Part shown: positions 1 to 6,965 of the stretch, one piece after another
Layout: every line of letters begins with the position of its first letter
Numbering within the stretch: the first letter of the stretch is position 1
NCBI RefSeq assembly: GCF_024814375.1
Contig: NZ_JANUXX010000001.1
Coordinates: 186,001-250,000 of the forward strand
DNA: 64,000 nucleotides
DNA from: Streptococcus sciuri
GTDB lineage: Bacteria; Bacillota; Bacilli; Lactobacillales; Streptococcaceae
Direction of reading: 5' to 3'
Position numbers and translations under genes: made by a program
Notes under the pieces: model-generated
The model's input: the letters and a program-made list of their open reading frames with translations, nothing else
Database searches by the model: none
What the model was told of the DNA's origin: nothing

Positions 1-1
1 G

Positions 2-1018
2 GCGATTTTTGAAAGCAAGAAAGAGGAAATTGCGAAGGGTCTCGTTTCAGCTATTACACAAGAGGAGGTGAAGAACATTGTTTCGGCACCACCCAGTAAT
101 CAAGAAGGACAGCCCAATTCTTCTACCAGCCCTATCTATCGCGTTGGGGATAGCGTTCGTGTGTTACCTCATGCGACTCATTATCAAACGGGTCAAGTCA
201 TCTCTAACTGGGTCAGGGGAAAAGTCTATAAAATCCTCCGAGTCAAAGAGGTAAAGCAATCAAGAAGTAAGAGAGCCTACCTCCTTGAAGGAATTCAGTC
301 GTGGGTGTTAGAACAGGATGTGGAAGGTACAAGTCTTGGTGATTCCGAACAAACTTATACGGCTCAAAAGGGGGATACCTATTATGGAATTGCCAGAAAG
401 TTTGGGCAGCCTGTTGATGCTTTATTAGCCTTAAATGGTCTGAAGAAAACAGATATTCTAAAAATTGGACAAACTCTAAAAGTCAATGCGGCATCAAGGA
501 CAACAACTGCTATTCCAACCAGTATGCCACAACGTGTGATTGCGTCAGCTCTATCTAAGGTTGGTCAAAAAGTAACTGTGCCAAGTAACCCTTATGGCGG
601 TCAGTGTGTTGCTTTGGCGGATAAGATTGTTCAAGAGTTGACGGACAAGAATCTGTCTTACACCAATGCGATTGACTGTTTGAAAAAAGCCAAATCAAAC
701 GGTTTTCCAGTGATTTATGATGCTTGGGGAGTAAATCCGAAAGCGGGTGATTTCTACGTTATTGATACAGTCGGACACCCCTTTGGTCATATTGGTATCT
801 GTGTGACCGACTCTGATGGGCAAGATATTGATGGGGTAGAGCAGAATATCGATGGCTATTCAGATCTTAACAAGAATGGCATTAACGACCAATTGGAGCT
901 TGGTGGTGGAGGTATTACTCGACGAGTCAAACGAGTCTGGATGGCGGATGGCTCACTCTACGATTCAACTGGTACGGTCAAACTGGGTAAAGTCATTGGT
1001 TGGTTCAGATTAGGATAA
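2..1018 (+). CDS. Phage-type cell wall hydrolase, SH3b-LysM-CHAP, 5' end outside window
   Basis: The reading frame is open to the left edge, so this is the C-terminal part of a longer protein; a GTG at 68 behind an AGAGGAG-like stretch could mimic a start. Counting from 68, an SH3-like segment (about residues 24-85) precedes a LysM repeat (about 96-140, with the QKGDTYYGIARKFG pattern) and a CHAP domain (about 160-316) with candidate catalytic Cys in GGQCVALADK and His in GHPFGHIGI. Such enzymes cut peptidoglycan cross-links or stem peptides. Its place just before serine recombinases fits the lysis end of a prophage; a cell wall hydrolase of a conjugative element is the alternative. Confidence 0.8.
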   Translation, partial: AIFESKKEEIAKGLVSAITQEEVKNIVSAPPSNQEGQPNSSTSPIYRVGDSVRVLPHATHYQTGQVISNWVRGKVYKILRVKEVKQSRSKRAYLLEGIQSWVLEQDVEGTSLGDSEQTYTAQKGDTYYGIARKFGQPVDALLALNGLKKTDILKIGQTLKVNAASRTTTAIPTSMPQRVIASALSKVGQKVTVPSNPYGGQCVALADKIVQELTDKNLSYTNAIDCLKKAKSNGFPVIYDAWGVNPKAGDFYVIDTVGHPFGHIGICVTDSDGQDIDGVEQNIDGYSDLNKNGINDQLELGGGGITRRVKRVWMADGSLYDSTGTVKLGKVIGWFRLG

Positions 1019-1026
1019 TAGTTCTT

Positions 1027-1058
1027 AAGTCTGGTGGAAACATCAGGCTTTATTTTTT
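1027..1058 (+). terminator. Intrinsic terminator after the lysin gene
   Basis: A 10-bp stem (AAGTCTGGTG with CATCAGGCTT, including G-U pairs) around a GAAA loop is followed by a T-rich tract. It lies nine bases after the lysin stop codon. Confidence 0.75.
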
Positions 1059-1194
1059 GCTTTTTTTCTTAAAAGTGCAGAAAAATCGCGCTCAAATGTA
1101 CTTGGTAAGGTAGGAAGAATAATTTGCATTCCAATCACTATTGGCATACTACATTATGGTCGAGATAGTTGGTCTGATAACTTGACTTATCTCT

Positions 1195-1225
1195 TGATTA
1201 GAGTGATATATAGTGTACATATAAT
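1195..1225 (+). promoter_or_regulatory. Probable promoter of the recombinase genes
   Basis: TATAAT at 1220-1225 lies 16 bases before the first recombinase start and its AAGGAG ribosome site. The best -35 is TTGATT at 1195-1200 with a long 19-bp spacer. The rest of 1059-1240 shows no gene and may hold the attachment site, which I could not identify. Confidence 0.5.
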
Positions 1226-1241
1226 ATAGGAAGGAGACGAC

Positions 1242-2483
1242 ATGGGTATTACTGTGATACAGGCTAAAACGAATCAGAAGAAGCAACGAGTTTGTGCTTA
1301 TGTGCGGGTTTCTACGATGAATAGCCGTCAGTTGGATTCTCTTGGGAATCAGAAAGTAGCTTTTGAGCGACTTTATAGTCATCGTGAGGATGTGGATTTC
1401 CTTGGTGTTTACTCTGATAAAGGGATTTCAGGTTCAAAAGAAGAACGACCTTATTTTCAAGCTATGCTTGAGGAATGTCGGAAAGGGCATATCGACCTTA
1501 TTCACACCAAATCGATTTCACGCTTTGCGAGAAATACGCTGACTGTTCTTGAAGTGAGTCGAGAGTTGAAAACACTTGGTGTGGATATTTTCTTTGAGGA
1601 GCAGAATATTCATACACTATCGAGTGAGGGTGAAGTCATGCTTTCAGTGCTAGCAAGTTTAGCTGAGGAAGAATTGCGGAGTATGAGTGCCAATCAGCAT
1701 TGGGCATTTCAGAAGAAGTTTCAACGTGGCGAATTGATCATCAATACTAAACGATTTTTAGGATATGATGTAAACGAAAGTGGTGAGCTCATCATCAATG
1801 AGCGAGAAGCGGAGATTGTTCGAAGAATCTATCAACTTTATTTGAGCGGTATGGGGATGCATCGGATTGCGAAACTCTTCAATAAAGAGGGAGTTCCGAC
1901 GGTAACAGGTGGTAGATGGCATGATACGACGATAAAAAATATCCTCAGTAATGAAAAGTATAAAGGATCAGCTCTTCTTCAAAAATATTTCCATGATGGT
2001 GTGCATGGCCCAAAACGATTGAACCAAGGTCAATTGACACAATATTTGATTGAGGACAATCATGAAGCAATTGTCTCAATAGAGGATTGGCAAAAGGTAC
2101 AAGATAGGATGGGCAGAGGAACTTGGAATCGTGATACTAATCGATGCTATCCGTTTACGAGTATGCTTAAATGCCAATATTGTGGGTCAACGCTTAAGCG
2201 ACAAATATCTTACAAGAAACAGATTGTTTGGTGTTGTTCTAAATACATCAAAGAAGGAAAAAGTTCTTGTCAGGGGATGCGTGTAGCAGAGAAGGCTATT
2301 GCACATTGGACACTTCGCAAACCAGTCACCGTTTTAGAAAGGAGAGAGAATGGTCAAAAACATTACGATTATTCCAGCCAAGAGGGTGGACGTCAGTATT
2401 ACGAACAAGACCCAACCCAAAATCAAGGTGGCAGCCTACTGTCGGGTATCCACCGACCAAGACGAACAGCTATCAAGTTATGA
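1242..2483 (+). CDS. Large serine recombinase, first of an overlapping pair
   Basis: Serine recombinase of 413 aa. The N-terminal resolvase domain has the YVRVST motif with the nucleophilic Ser near residue 24 and the KSISRFARN arginine motif. A recombinase domain (about 150-290) and a zinc-ribbon motif (CQYCGS, later CC and C) follow. The C-terminus is short, and the last 45 codons overlap the next gene in another frame, so this protein may lack the usual C-terminal coiled coil. The start has a good AAGGAG site. Tandem serine recombinases of this type integrate and excise prophages and conjugative elements in Gram-positive bacteria; whether both are needed here cannot be told from sequence. 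Confidence 0.85.
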   Translation: MGITVIQAKTNQKKQRVCAYVRVSTMNSRQLDSLGNQKVAFERLYSHREDVDFLGVYSDKGISGSKEERPYFQAMLEECRKGHIDLIHTKSISRFARNTLTVLEVSRELKTLGVDIFFEEQNIHTLSSEGEVMLSVLASLAEEELRSMSANQHWAFQKKFQRGELIINTKRFLGYDVNESGELIINEREAEIVRRIYQLYLSGMGMHRIAKLFNKEGVPTVTGGRWHDTTIKNILSNEKYKGSALLQKYFHDGVHGPKRLNQGQLTQYLIEDNHEAIVSIEDWQKVQDRMGRGTWNRDTNRCYPFTSMLKCQYCGSTLKRQISYKKQIVWCCSKYIKEGKSSCQGMRVAEKAIAHWTLRKPVTVLERRENGQKHYDYSSQEGGRQYYEQDPTQNQGGSLLSGIHRPRRTAIKL

Positions 2484-3732
2484 GAACCAGGTCCAATATT
2501 ATCGAGACTATATTTTACAGCATGAAGACTATGAGTTAGTTGATATCTATGCGGATGAAGGCATCTCAGCAACCAACACTAAAAAGCGTGATGCCTTTAA
2601 TCGACTGATACAAGATTGTAGGGAAGGCAAGATTGACCGTATCCTAGTGAAGTCCATTTCTCGATTTGCCAGAAACACCTTGGACTGTATCCAATATGTC
2701 CGTGAGTTGAAAGAACTGGGGATTGGAGTTACCTTTGAGAAAGAAAATATTGATAGCCTTGACTCGAAAGGCGAGGTACTTCTCACCATTTTATCTTCCC
2801 TTGCCCAAGATGAGTCACGCTCTATTTCAGAGAATGCGACTTGGGGTATTCGAAAGAAGTTTGAACGTGGTGAAGTCCGTGTGAATACGACCAAGTTCAT
2901 GGGATATGACAAGGATGAGAACGGGAAATTAGTCATTAATCCTGAGCAAGCAGAAGTGGTGAAGTACATCTATAATCAGTTTCTCAAAGGGTATAACTCA
3001 GAAAGTATTGCCAAAGAATTGAACCAAAATCATGTCAAAGGCTGGTCTGGAAAAGCTAACTGGTATCCCAGTTCAATTCTAAAAATGCTTCAGAACGAGA
3101 AGTACAAAGGTGATGCCCTTCTTCAGAAAACCTATACAGTTGACTTTCTAACCAAGAAACGTAGTGCCAATCAAGGTCAAGTGAATCAATACTATGTGGA
3201 ACATAGTCATGATGCGATTATTGATTCGGAAACATGGGAGATGGTTCAATTAGAAATAGCTAGACGAAAATCCTACCGAAAAGAGCATCAGATTAAGTCT
3301 TACATCATGCAAGGTGACAATAATCCCTTTGCGACTAAGGTATTTTGTGCGGAATGTGGTTCAGCCTTTGGCAGAAAGAACTGGACGACCAGTAGAGGCA
3401 AACGCAAAGTATGGCAGTGTAATAACCGCTATAAGCTCAAAGGGGTGATAGGTTGTCATAATAATCATATTGACGAAGAAATGCTTGAGAAAGCCTTTAT
3501 GAAGGCAGTTGAGTTATTGCAAGAAAATAGAACGGACGTAGTGGATAAGTGGCAAGGTCTAGAGAATGGAGATGATCTTCTCCATAAGCACTATGCCAAG
3601 CAGATGTATCAGTTACTGGATTTAGATCAGTTTGATGGAAAAGTGATGAATCAGGTTCTCGACCACATCAGCATTTCAGAAGATGGGCAAATTATGGCAG
3701 TTTTTCTCGAAGGAACTGAAGTAGAGTTATAG
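2350..3732 (+). CDS. Large serine recombinase, second of the pair
   Basis: Full-length 460-aa recombinase. Resolvase domain with YCRVSTDQ (catalytic Ser near residue 34) and KSISRFARN, recombinase domain, a zinc ribbon (CAECGS, then C and C near residues 335-375) and a helical C-terminal tail. It starts inside the 3' end of the preceding recombinase with its own ribosome site (AAAGGAGAG), so the two are co-transcribed and probably translationally coupled. It is about 40% like its neighbour by eye, which suggests an old duplication. Role: site-specific integration or excision of the element to its left. Confidence 0.9.
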   Translation: MVKNITIIPAKRVDVSITNKTQPKIKVAAYCRVSTDQDEQLSSYENQVQYYRDYILQHEDYELVDIYADEGISATNTKKRDAFNRLIQDCREGKIDRILVKSISRFARNTLDCIQYVRELKELGIGVTFEKENIDSLDSKGEVLLTILSSLAQDESRSISENATWGIRKKFERGEVRVNTTKFMGYDKDENGKLVINPEQAEVVKYIYNQFLKGYNSESIAKELNQNHVKGWSGKANWYPSSILKMLQNEKYKGDALLQKTYTVDFLTKKRSANQGQVNQYYVEHSHDAIIDSETWEMVQLEIARRKSYRKEHQIKSYIMQGDNNPFATKVFCAECGSAFGRKNWTTSRGKRKVWQCNNRYKLKGVIGCHNNHIDEEMLEKAFMKAVELLQENRTDVVDKWQGLENGDDLLHKHYAKQMYQLLDLDQFDGKVMNQVLDHISISEDGQIMAVFLEGTEVEL

Positions 3733-3733
3733 A

Positions 3734-3777
3734 GGCTGTAAGACAGTAGTTTTTACTATTGTCTTACAGCCTTTTTT
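3734..3777 (+). terminator. Strong terminator after the recombinases
   Basis: A 16-bp stem (GGCTGTAAGACAGTAG with one G-U pair) around a TTTTT-type loop is followed by TTTTTT. It ends the recombinase transcript. Confidence 0.85.
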
Positions 3778-3892
3778 GTGTTTTTGTGGTAAAATTATTT
3801 AAGAATAGTACTTTTATTAGTATGTGAAAGTGATCTAGAATAAAAAATTAAATCGTGTTGATAATTTAAAATTTATCATTTTAGGAGGTAAA

Positions 3893-4048
3893 ATGTTTAA
3901 AATAGAGGAATCAGGTTTTTATGATAATGGTAGTTCATTTTTCATCAATGGAGGATTACAAGATCAAAGTCTTGTAGACATTTTGCCACTCATTCAACAT
4001 GAGACGGTACATCATCGAATTTTTCATACCTCTTCGTTAGGATTATGA
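3893..4048 (+). CDS. 51-aa ORF in frame with the next gene across a UGA codon
   Basis: ATG at 3893 has an excellent TTAGGAGGT ribosome site. The product has 51 residues with a His-rich end (HETVHHRIFH). Its TGA stop at 4046-4048 is followed in the same frame by TTA TTA ATG, and that ATG opens the 445-aa gene. The two can therefore be a short upstream peptide gene, or the N-terminus of a 498-codon gene broken or recoded at one UGA. I do not recognise the sequence. Confidence 0.5.
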   Translation: MFKIEESGFYDNGSSFFINGGLQDQSLVDILPLIQHETVHHRIFHTSSLGL

Positions 4049-4054
4049 TTATTA

Positions 4055-5392
4055 ATGTGCGAAAAGGTTTCACAAGTTGATAGTTCTAAAGATGATATTT
4101 TACATGGTTTAAGTAGGTATTATAAGAGAATGCATGAGCAACTTGCTACATATATAGAAATGTTGAGATTCCTTGAGAAATCTGGAGTAGAAGCATTTAA
4201 AAATGAAGTAACATATATGAGAGAAAATAATAAGGTGTATTTCAATTATTATAAGAATCTCTCATATAAGAACGAGCATCTGGGGTATTTTCGGATTATT
4301 AATTATTCAAAGGAAAAAATTCAATTATTGATTAATTGTTTACTATTAATTGGTAGAGATGCATTTAATATTGATGTCACTAAATTAGGGTTAGAATCTA
4401 TAACAACTCTTTCTCAGTTACAAACTGTAATGTCAGAAGGGCGTTGTACTAGATGCAACTCATATAATAAGTGTAGTTGTAGTATAGATTGTCGCCTTGA
4501 CTTTAATCCCAATAGACGATTTAGAAAATTAATACAAACGATATCGTGGGTTAATAATGAGTTTGTATATGATCAGAGTGTTATAGAGTGTAGTACTCTG
4601 GAATCATATGAAATTGATGAATATATCCAAATTGTTGAACAAAATTTTCCATCAAATTTCATGGTACCTAACAGATTAACTAGTTTTTATTTAAAAGAAG
4701 ACAATTCAAATACATTCGGTTTACCTGATGTGGCACATTCTTTTCCTTTTTTAGAAATTGAAGGAGAGAACTATGATACTCCAGAGATAAAGTACATCGC
4801 TAATCCAGAAGAATTATTTGATTTGGAAGATATAAAATATATCGATGTATTAGATTGTGGTAGTTTCTTATTTGTTTATATTACATTAAATAACGGACAA
4901 AGTTATACTTCGATGTATGTTGATGATGAATCAAATACTGGATTTTTACTACCTCTACAATTGGTTAATGAAAAGAGGGCGATATTGCAATTCCATAATT
5001 TTTATATTTTTAAATATCCTAATTGGAAAGATTTATTGGGTACATTACCAAATAATAGCTATATCTTGATTTCTACTTCGATTACTTCAAGTGTACACAA
5101 TATACAAAAATATTTTAATGGAGTCGAGTTTACGATTGTAAAAATGGATGGTTATAATATGCTAGTAATGAGAAATAATACACTTTTTTTAATTCAGCCC
5201 ATCATTAGTCAATTATCAGAGATAATCAAAAATGCTTTCATAAAACATAATTCTAACATTTATGTTGAAAGTTTCGATAATCTTAATGAAATTGTTGATG
5301 TAGGTAGGGATATGATGCTTGGTATTGTGTTGGGGCAAAATATATCTAAAGTTGATTTTGAAGATAAAATTAAAAAAAGTTTAGGTCTTTAG
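4055..5392 (+). CDS. Unknown 445-aa protein with a Cys-rich stretch
   Basis: No family recognised. The N-terminal third is helical and charged; a Cys-rich stretch near residues 130-146 (pattern CxxC-x5-CxC-x3-C) could bind zinc or be disulphide-bonded; the rest is mixed alpha/beta with no visible catalytic motif, signal peptide or membrane segment. The ATG at 4055 has only a weak AGGA upstream, whereas the in-frame ATG at 3893 has a strong site, so the original start was probably 3893 and a TGA at 4046 separates them. It is AT-rich like the RiPP cluster to its right and may belong to it, but repeats and terminators lie between. Confidence 0.55.
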   Translation: MCEKVSQVDSSKDDILHGLSRYYKRMHEQLATYIEMLRFLEKSGVEAFKNEVTYMRENNKVYFNYYKNLSYKNEHLGYFRIINYSKEKIQLLINCLLLIGRDAFNIDVTKLGLESITTLSQLQTVMSEGRCTRCNSYNKCSCSIDCRLDFNPNRRFRKLIQTISWVNNEFVYDQSVIECSTLESYEIDEYIQIVEQNFPSNFMVPNRLTSFYLKEDNSNTFGLPDVAHSFPFLEIEGENYDTPEIKYIANPEELFDLEDIKYIDVLDCGSFLFVYITLNNGQSYTSMYVDDESNTGFLLPLQLVNEKRAILQFHNFYIFKYPNWKDLLGTLPNNSYILISTSITSSVHNIQKYFNGVEFTIVKMDGYNMLVMRNNTLFLIQPIISQLSEIIKNAFIKHNSNIYVESFDNLNEIVDVGRDMMLGIVLGQNISKVDFEDKIKKSLGL

Positions 5393-5397
5393 TATAG

Positions 5398-5454
5398 TTT
5401 CGTCCAATAGTATAATCTCAATTATTTTAAGACCATATTTCGTCTATTAGTATA
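5398..5454 (+). repeat. Two 17-bp near-identical direct repeats 40 bp apart
   Basis: TTTCGTCCAATAGTATA at 5398-5414 and TTTCGTCTATTAGTATA at 5438-5454 match at 15 of 17 bases with a 40-bp period, starting at the stop of the 445-aa gene. They could be recombinase or regulator sites, or a junction scar. The rest of 5455-5650 shows only a small terminator hairpin. Confidence 0.45.
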
Positions 5455-5533
5455 GAAGCAAGCTCTCATCACACGTGGAGTGCGTTGCTCTGCTCATGAA
5501 AACGGACTAAAACCCATCGTTTCAGAGTTTATG

Positions 5534-5558
5534 AAAGGCTTGATACCAAGCCTTTTTT
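5534..5558 (+). terminator. Small intrinsic terminator
   Basis: AAAGGCTTG, ATAC loop, CAAGCCTTT, followed by further T residues. It lies about 140 bp after the 445-aa gene and is its likely transcript end. Confidence 0.65.
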
Positions 5559-5651
5559 GACTATTTGATAGAAGTATCAATCACATATTCTCGATGTGAG
5601 GTAGTAAGACTGATGGAGGTAAAATAGGAAATTTATTTCCATATACGCATA

Positions 5652-5718
5652 GGGGGTGCAAATTGTTCTGGCAGAAAGGGTATCTGTGGGAATAGATTTG
5701 TCCCCCCCCTTTTTTTTT
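5652..5718 (+). terminator. GC-clamped hairpin followed by C8-T9 tract
   Basis: GGGGG and CAAAT at the left pair with ATTTG and CCCCC at the right across a 36-nt loop, followed by nine T residues, as in a rho-independent terminator or an attenuator ahead of the CpXC-type gene. The C8-T9 homopolymer pair is unusual in this AT-rich region. Confidence 0.45.
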
Positions 5719-5764
5719 GAACTAGAATATCACCAACATGGTCGATGGAAAAGAGAAATTGAAA

Positions 5765-6397
5765 ATGACAAATATTTATTTAGCCCCTATTAAATGTAAT
5801 TGCTGTGATACAATGGGGCTATTTGAGCGAATTGATAGAGTTGATGCAGTATATTCCCCTGAATTGATTTCTTCCATCTCAGATTGGGAGTTCTTCAAGT
5901 TTAGTTGTAGTGAATGTGGCAATCAGGCACTGATTGAATATCCTACAATTTTTCATGATGAGAATAATCTTGTTATTGTTCAATACTCACCTAAAAAAGA
6001 TAGTACTATCATTAAAGCACAGATTCTCTCGCTCATTTCAGAAGGAATTGATATCAGCAAATATCAGATTAGAGTAGTCTCTGATATGGAAGAATTTATT
6101 GAAAAGGTTCAAATTTTTAGCGAAGGATTTGATGATAGAGCAATAGAGTTAATGAAATATCTAAAGAGCCCAAAAGAGATTGATGATATTCAATTTACAT
6201 ATGATTACATGGTATTTACTAAAGTTGGTGATATTAGGTATCAATTTATGTTCGTTCGTAGTCAAGATGTTGTGGCTTCACTTGAATTTGATAGGGAACT
6301 CTATGATGAATGCTACTCAGAGATTCGAGATGTTGACATCGATTTATGCTACATCAATGAAGTTTGGGCTGAAGAATTTGTAAGAAATGGTATTTGA
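5765..6397 (+). CDS. CpXC-type zinc-ribbon protein of unknown role
   Basis: A protein of about 210 aa opening with CNCC, then a CSECG pair about 50 residues later, an arrangement like the CpXC domain family (four-cysteine zinc site plus alpha/beta domain). The family has no defined function. I chose the ATG at 5765 because GGAAAAGAG lies eight bases upstream; ATG at 5738 has no ribosome site. A strong promoter for the precursor gene follows at 6451, so this gene is upstream of, not within, that transcript. Its position before a RiPP cluster suggests an accessory or regulatory role, which is inference. Confidence 0.55.
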   Translation: MTNIYLAPIKCNCCDTMGLFERIDRVDAVYSPELISSISDWEFFKFSCSECGNQALIEYPTIFHDENNLVIVQYSPKKDSTIIKAQILSLISEGIDISKYQIRVVSDMEEFIEKVQIFSEGFDDRAIELMKYLKSPKEIDDIQFTYDYMVFTKVGDIRYQFMFVRSQDVVASLEFDRELYDECYSEIRDVDIDLCYINEVWAEEFVRNGI

Positions 6398-6450
6398 AAC
6401 TTACAGAATTTATCCAAATAAATATTGTGTTTATTCTTGTAATTTATCTC

Positions 6451-6479
6451 TTGAATAAAGCAATAAAATATGATATACT
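6451..6479 (+). promoter_or_regulatory. Strong promoter of the RiPP precursor gene
   Basis: TTGAAT at 6451-6456 and TATACT at 6474-6479 with a 17-bp spacer. The start would fall near 6486, giving a leader of about 75 nt before the precursor ATG and its AAAGGGG ribosome site. Confidence 0.7.
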
Positions 6480-6562
6480 CACTGCAAGTAGAGATTTCAG
6501 TATAGTTTCAAAATATTGAGTATCTGTTTTTATTTATTCTTCTGTGAAAGGGGATACAAAAT

Positions 6563-6799
6563 ATGAAATTCAATGATTTAGTTAAGAATCTTCAAGGTAA
6601 TCCAAATTTAATTGCAGAATATATTTCAAATCCATCAAGTGTATTAGAAAAATATGATTTAACTCCGGAAGAACATGATGTATTATTATCTGGTAGTTTT
6701 GATGGATTGATAAGTTTGGGTGTTTCTGGAGAATTAGCTGCAGGTGTTCTTTCAGGTGCCCATAGTTCTACTTGTGGTCCTATGACTACTAGATGGTAA
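6563..6799 (+). CDS. RiPP precursor peptide (lanthipeptide-like), single Cys
   Basis: 78-aa peptide. Residues 1-50 look like a leader: an amphipathic acidic segment with DLTPEEHDVLLSG, similar to Nif11/LigA-type leaders (NP..VLEKY.LTPEE..LLSG). The C-terminal third is small, Gly/Ala-rich and ends GAHSSTCGPMTTRW, offering Ser64, Ser68, Ser69, Thr70, Thr75 and Thr76 for dehydration and one Cys71 for a single thioether ring. The gene has a strong promoter and its own downstream hairpin, as expected for a highly expressed precursor, and the lyase-kinase gene lies 1.9 kb downstream on the same strand. The leader-core boundary is not known. Confidence 0.75.
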   Translation: MKFNDLVKNLQGNPNLIAEYISNPSSVLEKYDLTPEEHDVLLSGSFDGLISLGVSGELAAGVLSGAHSSTCGPMTTRW

Positions 6800-6906
6800 A
6801 ACATTTTACAATTACTTATAGCATAACGTAATTTTGCTAAAAACAGCCTTAAATATTTTGAATACTCTACTAAGGTAAAATAAACGTTATTAGTTTATGC
6901 GAAAAT

Positions 6907-6954
6907 ACAGAACGGCTGATGTTATCTTAGTCTGTTCTGTGTTTTTATTTTTTT
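6907..6954 (+). terminator. Leaky terminator between precursor and modification genes
   Basis: ACAGAAC pairs with GTTCTGT across a 20-nt loop, extended by G-U and G-C pairs, followed by GTTTTTATTTTTTT. No separate promoter is evident before the next gene, so partial read-through probably sets a high precursor-to-enzyme ratio, a common arrangement in RiPP operons. Confidence 0.65.
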
Positions 6955-6965
6955 GAGGTGATGAT

